Assembly (NCBI GenBank): GCA_032690845.1
Contig: CM064424.1
Coordinates: 29,808,228 to 29,872,227, forward strand
Source: Eleusine coracana subsp. coracana
Taxonomy: Eukaryota; Streptophyta; Magnoliopsida; Poales; Poaceae
Direction: 5' to 3'
Length of the DNA stretch: 64,000 nt
Positions 58,367 to 64,000 of the stretch are shown in pieces. The notes beneath the pieces were generated by a model. That model was not told the origin of the DNA, ran no database searches, and saw only the letters and a program-made list of their open reading frames with translations. The position numbers and the translations under genes were made by a program. Position 1 is the stretch's first letter. The number at the start of each line of letters is the position of its first letter.

Positions 58367-60197
58367 TTTTTCTCGAATGCGCAGGAGAACTGTGCATCAT
58401 TTCATTAAGGAGAATAAGAGACACCAAAGTACAAGAACATAACACTCAACACACACACACAAGCACCCATAATATCTAGGTGCGCCACCATATGAAACTA
58501 AAAATCTTTCATAAAAAATCCTAATAGGTTAGCAACTTTGGAAGCGATCGGGTGAGCAGCTTTTGCAGCTGCGAGTCCCCTGCGAGACACCATAGCGCAC
58601 CCTCATTGCTGATTGTATGCAAAAGATGAGAGATGTTTGGCCGCGCTCTGTTGAACACACAATCGTTTCGGTGTTTCCAAGTCTCCCATGCAACCAGGGT
58701 AACAAGGGAGTTGAAACCACGTCAAACTCTTTCGGCACCTGATATCTTGCCTTGCTCCACCAGCTAGAGAATCGACCCACTGTCGGTTGTGGGGCTGCCG
58801 CTAGAAAATTAAGCTTGTGTAAGATCATTGTCCAGATTTGCCAGGTGAAGATGCATGATACCAAAAGGTGTTGAATGTCTTCCTCAGCTTGATCACAAAA
58901 TGGACAAGCTGGAGGGTGAGGTAAGTTCCGCTTAGTAAGCCGATCTGCAGTCCAGCATCAATCGTTGATGGCTAACCATAAGAAGAATTTGCAGCGAAGA
59001 TGAGCCCACGACTTCCAGATTCTCTTCCAAGGAGCAAACTTGATAGACCCAATAAAGAAAGCGTTGTAGGCTGACTTACAAGTATAGGTTCCAGATTGTG
59101 TGAAACGCCATATGTGATGATTCTGCACCCCTTGCTGTAAAGTATAGCCAACGACCAAGTCCCACACCTGTAGATATTCAACTATGATCCGAACTGAGAG
59201 AGCCCCTTTGATATCTCGGACCCATGTTCTGTTCTCTAGAGCTTGTGTCACTGTTCTGTTTTGGATTGCATTCTATGGTACTGTTTCAACTAGATGAGGG
59301 GCAATTTCAGAGATGGGTTGACCTCTGATATTTTGTGGTTTGTCCATCACCGATATTTGTGGCTATAATAATGTTGAACAAAGCCTGGGCATGACAAGGT
59401 ACTACAATCGGTAGTCCTTCCCATCAGGGCCGGCCCTGAGATTTGTGGGGCCCAGGGCAAAAACATAAGTGGGGCCCTTCACTACCGGATCCACCCTTTT
59501 GTCTCATTTTTATGAGCTTGGAATTACCTCTAGTTCCAGTTAAACAAAAAAATATACTCCAATGCTATATAGTACAAATGAGAGCAGAAAGAGGTCACAG
59601 TTGCCAACAGGAGGCACATGCCATAGCTAAACGACAAATAATTTGATGCATGTTATTGTATATCATTGTGGCTCATCATCTGCAATCTTGTCAAATGAAA
59701 CATGAAATCAGTTTGCTTGGCAAAACGTAGAGACTAGAGAGGAGAAATTCCTGAAGGGTAGTGTTGGCGTCATGGCCAATTGTGATCACTGATCAGGATT
59801 CAGGCGGGTCACCACTAGCGATCAAAGAGAAGCAGGAAGGAAGGCTATGAATAATACTAGGTGACACGAGAGATGCAAAACCGCAGTAGCCAACGATTCT
59901 CAAAGAGATGCAGTCAATCAGGATTAAAAACAGTGCTATGATATGGTCTTCATCTGTTCGGACGGTTGTACAACAGTAGTTGGACAAGGGCCGCTAGAGT
60001 CTCCATGGAGCCGTAGGGAGGGGCCCCTCGGAATTTGGGGCCCTGGGCGGCCGCCCTGCCTGCCCCTCCCTCAGGGCCGGGCCTGCTTCCCATGACCGTG
60101 GAGCATCTGTTTTTTCAAGCCACAGCCAACGAATGCGAAGAGCCCAGCCTTGCAGTTCTAGATTGCAGATATCCAGTCCACCATATTGCAATGGTGC
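58367..60197 (-). mobile_element. LINE B (L1-type) inserted into LINE A
   Basis: Minus-strand ORF2 C-terminal part: APLQYGGLDICNLELQGWAL, then WKRIWKSWAHLRCKFFLWL and a zinc-binding block, ending in the tail CACAGTTCTCCTGCGCATTC plus an A-run. It is flanked by a 12-bp duplication TGAGGAGTATTT (58355-58366 and 60198-60209), as expected for LINE insertion. Removing it rejoins the LINE A frame. The body is 1162 bp without the nested hAT and is 5'-truncated. It belongs to the L1 family whose tails also occur at 18195 and 32187. Confidence 0.88.
59425..60085. mobile_element. Non-autonomous hAT element nested in LINE B
   Basis: 661 bp. Terminal inverted repeats CAGGGCCGGCCCTGAG and CAGGCCCGGCCCTGAG match at 15 of 16 positions. 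An exact 8-bp duplication, CTTCCCAT (59417-59424 and 60086-60093), is the hAT target size. No transposase frame is present. Removing it restores the LINE B reading frame. Confidence 0.95.
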
Positions 60198-60650
60198 TGA
60201 GGAGTATTTGGCTAATCTGAAATAGTTTTGTGTTTCGGAAACAGGAATGGAAGGATATGAACGAGGTCTTAAGGCATGTTCTAATCTTGACAAGAAGCTG
60301 GAAAATTATGTACGAGGAGGAAACCAGCAAGAAGCGGGAGGAATTGTGCTGCTTTCTGAACAAGAAATGAGATCCCCAATGATGATGACCAGAATGGTAA
60401 CTTTTAAGAAATGCGCCTGCATCGAGGAGCTAGAGAAAGACGAAGATCACAGAGTGAACGTTATGGCTTTAATCTGATCTACTGTATCTTCGTGGAGCTT
60501 AAACGGTTGCTTTACGTGCTAGCGAGCTGGTTTTAGCTGCAGGAGCTAGCAATGCTGGTAGCGTTCTTTTTGCAATTGCAAACTCTCTAGGCTATAAAAT
60601 GCTATAACATTCTCGTTCAATGAAATGGGGGCAGGCCAATGAATAATTAT

Positions 60651-61113
60651 TTTTTTAATTGACAAGGAACGTAGATTTAATCGTAATCAATTGTGAAGAA
60701 AGTTACCACGGCATGGCCCGAGCCTTAAAAAGGTCGACACATTTAATTTCATGACATTTGAACACATTCTTTTATAGATTCATACATAAAAATAAGCAGA
60801 ACTCAAATTGAAAAGCAGAAGAAAGAAGAAATTGGCCAAAAGGAGAACATTAATTTGATTATAAAAATCCTTGGCCTTAGCGGCTAGGGTTCTCGATAGA
60901 GACAGGGGTCTTTTATACTGCGTGTCACATCCCGTCGGGTGGGTAGGCTGGTTTGTGCCTTTACAGGCCTTTAGCGAGCTGAAGTGGACAGGCCTATTAA
61001 ACGTGTCATGCCAGGCCGGCCTTTAGGCCATTCCTCAGCCTAAGCATGACCCTTACCATAGGGCTATGCCGACATGGACCTTAAATTCAACAGATCGTAC
61101 CGGGCTTATGTCA
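60651..61113. other. Intergenic, nothing supported
   Basis: AT-rich, then a stretch (about 60940-61080) with repeated GGCCTTTAGGCC-like motifs that may be a decayed inverted-repeat element. The missing 5' exons of the xylanase gene are not recognisable here. Confidence 0.45.
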
Positions 61114-62817
61114 TGTTTTTTGAAAGTGCATCTAGGCTCCTAATTTTATTTTAGTGATTGACGTCAATACAATTAAGAATGGACTAATGTTTTTATTGAG
61201 CATGTGTGTAGATGACTATCTCAAATTAGTGAATGAAATGCATTTAAACAAAAAGGGAAAAGGAGATGGTCATTTGCCTCAATTTGGAAGTCCAGAATTC
61301 ACTCAAGAATGAAGACTCTTTGTTGTTTTATTTCTTATCTTGAGTATAGGTAAACCATACTATTAAGAGGGGTATAATTTACAAAGTTGGTGAAGTCAAA
61401 TGCTTAATTTTCCCAAAAATACCACCTCTATCGCCCTCTATTTTTACCTTTATCGGCAGTGCCGATGGCCCTCACCGGCAGTGCCGATCGACCTTCCCTG
61501 AGGCACTCTGATGACCAGACTCTTTTTTGGTTTCTGTCTTGCCAGCACCAGCAGTGCCGATGAACTCATCGGTAGTGCCGGTCCCTCCTTCCAGAGAAGG
61601 TTGTTCTCTCTGTCTCTCTGGCTGTAGCTCATCGGCAGTACCGATCATCCTGATCGGTAGTGCCGGTCGGTTCTTCCAGAGAGTCACTTTTCTGTTTGGC
61701 TCTGGCTGTAGCTCACGGCAGTGCCGGTCCCCTCTCCACAGAGACTGTCTCCACTCAGGATCTCTGGCTGGCTAAGATCGATAGTGCCGGTCTTCCTGAT
61801 CGGCAGTGCCGGTCAAGGTCTCCAGAGACCATTTGTCTTCACTGTGGCTGCCTCACCGGTAGTGTCGATGCCCTAATCGGCAGTGCCAGTGTGGGTTGAA
61901 TCCTTGTCTACAGATAAATGACAGTGTGTCGGTAACCCTACCAGCAGTGCCGATGGCTCGATCGGCAGTACCGGTGCTGGGCGTCCAGACAGGCCAACGG
62001 CTCTTTTTGAGCCCTTTGTATAAAAGGCATTCACCCCACTTCGTGCCTCTCTCTCCCAACCCGAAAATCATTTGGCACTTTTGAGCTTCACTCTCCCTTT
62101 CCAAGTCAAAGCTTCATTCTTTGAGCTAGGGTTTGAGTGAGCCATTATTTCCTAGTGCGAAGAGCACCATTCCACCCTTGAGCATTGGATTTAACCATCT
62201 TTGTGACTTGTGCTTGTTACTCTTGGAGCGTTGCTCCTAGACGGTTAGCGGTGCCTGTAGAGCTCCCAACTTGTGTGGTGACACCTTGGGAAGTTTGTAT
62301 TACCCTCCCGCAAGGGAATTGATAGTGGAGAACTCGAGCTCGATCTTTGTGGTCGCTTGAGTGAGAATAGGGTTGAAAGAGGCCCGGTCCTTTGTGGACT
62401 TCTCAACGGAGACGTAGGATTCTTTATGATCCCCAACTTTGGTAACAAATCTTGTGTCTCTGTGTGCTTCTTTATTTACTTGTTGTTTATTTATTCATTC
62501 TCTAGGGTTTGTTCTTGTATTTACTTAAATTGCTAGATCTACTTGAGTAGCCCTTGTTTTGTTACTTCCTTTTGTCATAGGAGTTCCTTTCTACTACTGT
62601 TGTAGTCAAATATCACCTAGTAACCGCGAAACCACTTTAACCTAGTTTTCACACGAATGTCTGTTCATCCATCGGCACTGCCGATCACCCATTGGCAGTG
62701 GCCATTGGCACTGCTGGTCACACTCACCGGCACTGCCGGTTAGACTGATAAATTTTTTTAAGTGTAATTTTGCAGGATTTTAGATTTGTCTATTCACCCC
62801 CGTCTAGACAACTTTTA
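61114..62817 (+). repeat. 5' LTR of Sirevirus-like copia-E
   Basis: It begins near TGTTTTTTGAAAGTGCATC and ends near TATTCACCCCCGTCTAGAC, the usual end of Sirevirus-type LTRs. A degenerate primer-binding site (TATATTAGATCAGG) follows, then gag. About 17 copies of an ATCGGCAGTGCCGAT-type dyad lie inside. The boundaries are approximate and the 3' LTR is outside the window. Confidence 0.7.
61450..62745. repeat. Array of CGGCAGTGCCG-type dyads in the copia-E LTR
   Basis: About 13 copies between 61450 and 61980 and four more at 62670-62745, mostly in pairs 20-25 bp apart. The best copies are the 15-bp palindrome ATCGGCAGTGCCGAT. Variants swap A/T and C/G at the outer positions (CACCGGTAGTG..., GATCGGTAGTGCCGG...). 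Confidence 0.9.
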
Positions 62818-62869
62818 GTTTATATTAGATCAGGATCTTCTAGAAAGCTTAATCGCTTGAAGATAAATG

Positions 62870-64000
62870 CCTAAGCATATGGAAAAACCAAAGGGTGATG
62901 CTCCACCGAAAACATCCGGTGACAGGACCGAGGGCAACAAGGATGACTCAGGAGTTAGATACAACAACATGCCATTCAACTATGGCTAACTAAAAATGAG
63001 TATGTTGCTAGTGGCTCCGGAAAGCTTCCACACTTTGATGGGACATTCTATGATTATTGGAAATATAGAATGGAACTATACTTGGGATCTATGGGAAGAC
63101 CCATCTTGAAGATTATGAAGCAAGGCTTTGAGTTGGAAGATGAAGAAAATCCAACCACCAATGATAAGATCAAGCTCAATCACAATGATAATGTCGCATC
63201 CGCCATTGTTTCTGCCCTATCACCAAAAGAGTATGAAAAGGTGATAGGAATCAAGAAAGCTCATGACATTTGGAAAAAACTTGAGGTCATCTATGAAGAG
63301 ACCGAGGGTGTTAGAGAAGAAAGAGAAGACATCCTAAGAGGAAAGTACAACTTGTTTATCAAGAAGTACAACTTGTTTATCAAGAAGGCCGGTGAAGGGC
63401 CACAAGAAGTTCATGATAGGCTCATGGAAATTGTGAACAAAAGAAGAGCTCTAGGAATCAAACTTGACACCATTGAGGTTAACAAGAGGTTGCTTCTTGC
63501 TTTGCAACCATGGAATCAAAATGCTTGTGACTTTGTAAGAGAGAAAGAAAACTTCAAAAACTTTAATACGAATGAAGTACTAGGAAGATTGCTCACTTAC
63601 AAAGAAAGGGATGAAGAAGCAAAAAGAGTGAACACCTTGTTAGGACAAGGTGAAAAAGAGAAGAAAGAAATAGCTCTCAAAGCTTCTCATGAAACTAATG
63701 AAAAGAAGGACAAGACAAAAAGGAAGAAAATAGTTGATTCTAGCGATGAGGATAGTGATGATGAGATGACTTTGCTTGTGAGAAGATTCAAGTCATTCCA
63801 TTAAAAGGATGGCTACAAGAAGAAAAGCTATGACAAAGGCAAAGCAAGAAAGTCAAAGAGAACTTGCTATGAATGTGGTGATGAAGGACATTTCATTACG
63901 GAATGTCCAAAGAAGAAGAACAAGGAAGAAAGAAGAAAAGACAAACATCACAAGACAGACAAGAAGTACAAGAAGCATAGAAGAGGTGAAGCTCACATTG
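62870..64000 (+). pseudogene. Copia-E gag, runs off the window
   Basis: Copia gag of the Sirevirus kind. It has KLPHFDGTFYDYWKYRMELY near 63030-63090, an ALSPKEYEKV block, a charged helical region, then after a TAA at 63802 a Lys-rich part with a CCHC knuckle (CYECGDEGHFITEC, about 63865-63910). A frameshift near 62980 separates the first 40 residues. A 21-bp in-frame tandem duplication lies at 63346-63387. Gag forms the particle shell. Pol would follow beyond 64000. Confidence 0.8.
63346..63387 (+). repeat. Exact 21-bp tandem duplication in copia-E gag
   Basis: 63346-63366 and 63367-63387 are identical and in frame, repeating the residues YNLFIKK. It may be slippage or, in this copy only, a recent duplication. 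Confidence 0.95.

Larger units (their letters stand above)
57500..60650 (+). mobile_element. LINE A (L1-type), 5'-truncated and interrupted
   Basis: Plus-strand fragments of plant L1 ORF2: LDVPNLRDTNMCLLGTWIKR near 57550, then the zinc-binding RT C-terminus (CQFCIENESMQHLFFES, about 58170-58220). The frame resumes after LINE B with FVFRKQEWKDMNEVL. Several stops are present. The 3' end near 60610-60650 has a CAATGAAATGGGG motif and an A/T-rich tail. LINE B splits it at 58366/60198. The 5' boundary (57480-57540) is approximate. Confidence 0.8.

Noticed and set aside
1..64000. tRNA, rRNA, CRISPR or operon-like features
   Set aside because: None seen. The direct repeats are LTRs or dyad motifs, and gene structure is eukaryotic.

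Overview
The window is nuclear DNA from a flowering plant, almost certainly a grass. Evidence: GC-rich 5' exons with short GT-AG introns, a plant-mobile-domain gene, a plant-type GH10 xylanase, and a load of Ty1/copia, Ty3/gypsy, LINE, MULE, CACTA and hAT elements of the kind that fill Poaceae intergenic space. There are no bacterial-style operons, CRISPR arrays, rRNA genes or tRNA genes that I can see.

Layout. 1-1709: end of a CACTA element. 1710-7769: pol remnant, 3' UTR and 3' LTR of a Tat/Retand-type Ty3/gypsy element, with a solo LTR (3787-5529) nested in the UTR. 7770-13950: decayed LTR and internal pieces of other gypsy-like elements. 14151-14347: a small inverted-repeat element. 14851-17779 (+): the clearest host gene, a plant mobile domain (PMD/MAIN-like) protein with one intron. 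19904-46071 (-): pieces of a WD40 (WDR25-like) gene. One exon is split by copia-A (20039-31664), which itself carries a nearly intact gypsy-B (21579-28397). The upstream intron holds a 91-bp LINE stub, a copia-C fragment and a complete Sirevirus-like copia-D (35315-45894). 46600-50034: LINE remnant, one CACTA end, and a complete non-autonomous CACTA. 50374-55414: a complete MULE with long TIRs and a transposase gene carrying one in-frame stop. 55447-57251 (-): the 3' exons of a GH10 xylanase gene. 57500-60650: LINE A, interrupted by LINE B, interrupted by a hAT element. 61114-64000: 5' LTR and gag of another Sirevirus-like element that runs off the window.

How it fits together. Two host genes (PMD, xylanase) and one broken host gene (WDR25-like) are embedded in layered transposons. 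Many insertions can be read to the base because target-site duplications survive: ACAAG for copia-A, GGAAT for gypsy-B, AATTA for copia-D, GCGCT for the solo LTR, a 9-bp T-rich site for the MULE, CTG for the CACTA, CTTCCCAT for the hAT and about 12 bp for LINE B. Removing copia-A restores a continuous WD40 reading frame across its insertion point, so that insertion is a direct gene-disrupting event. LTR-pair differences counted by eye (about 34 of 474 in copia-A, about 23 of 639 in gypsy-B) agree with the nesting order.

I found no clearly novel biochemical system. The most notable signals are the gene disrupted at base resolution, the complete MULE set 24 bp beyond the xylanase stop codon, the gypsy-B reading frame that runs into its own LTR, and dyad-motif arrays in the LTRs of unrelated elements.
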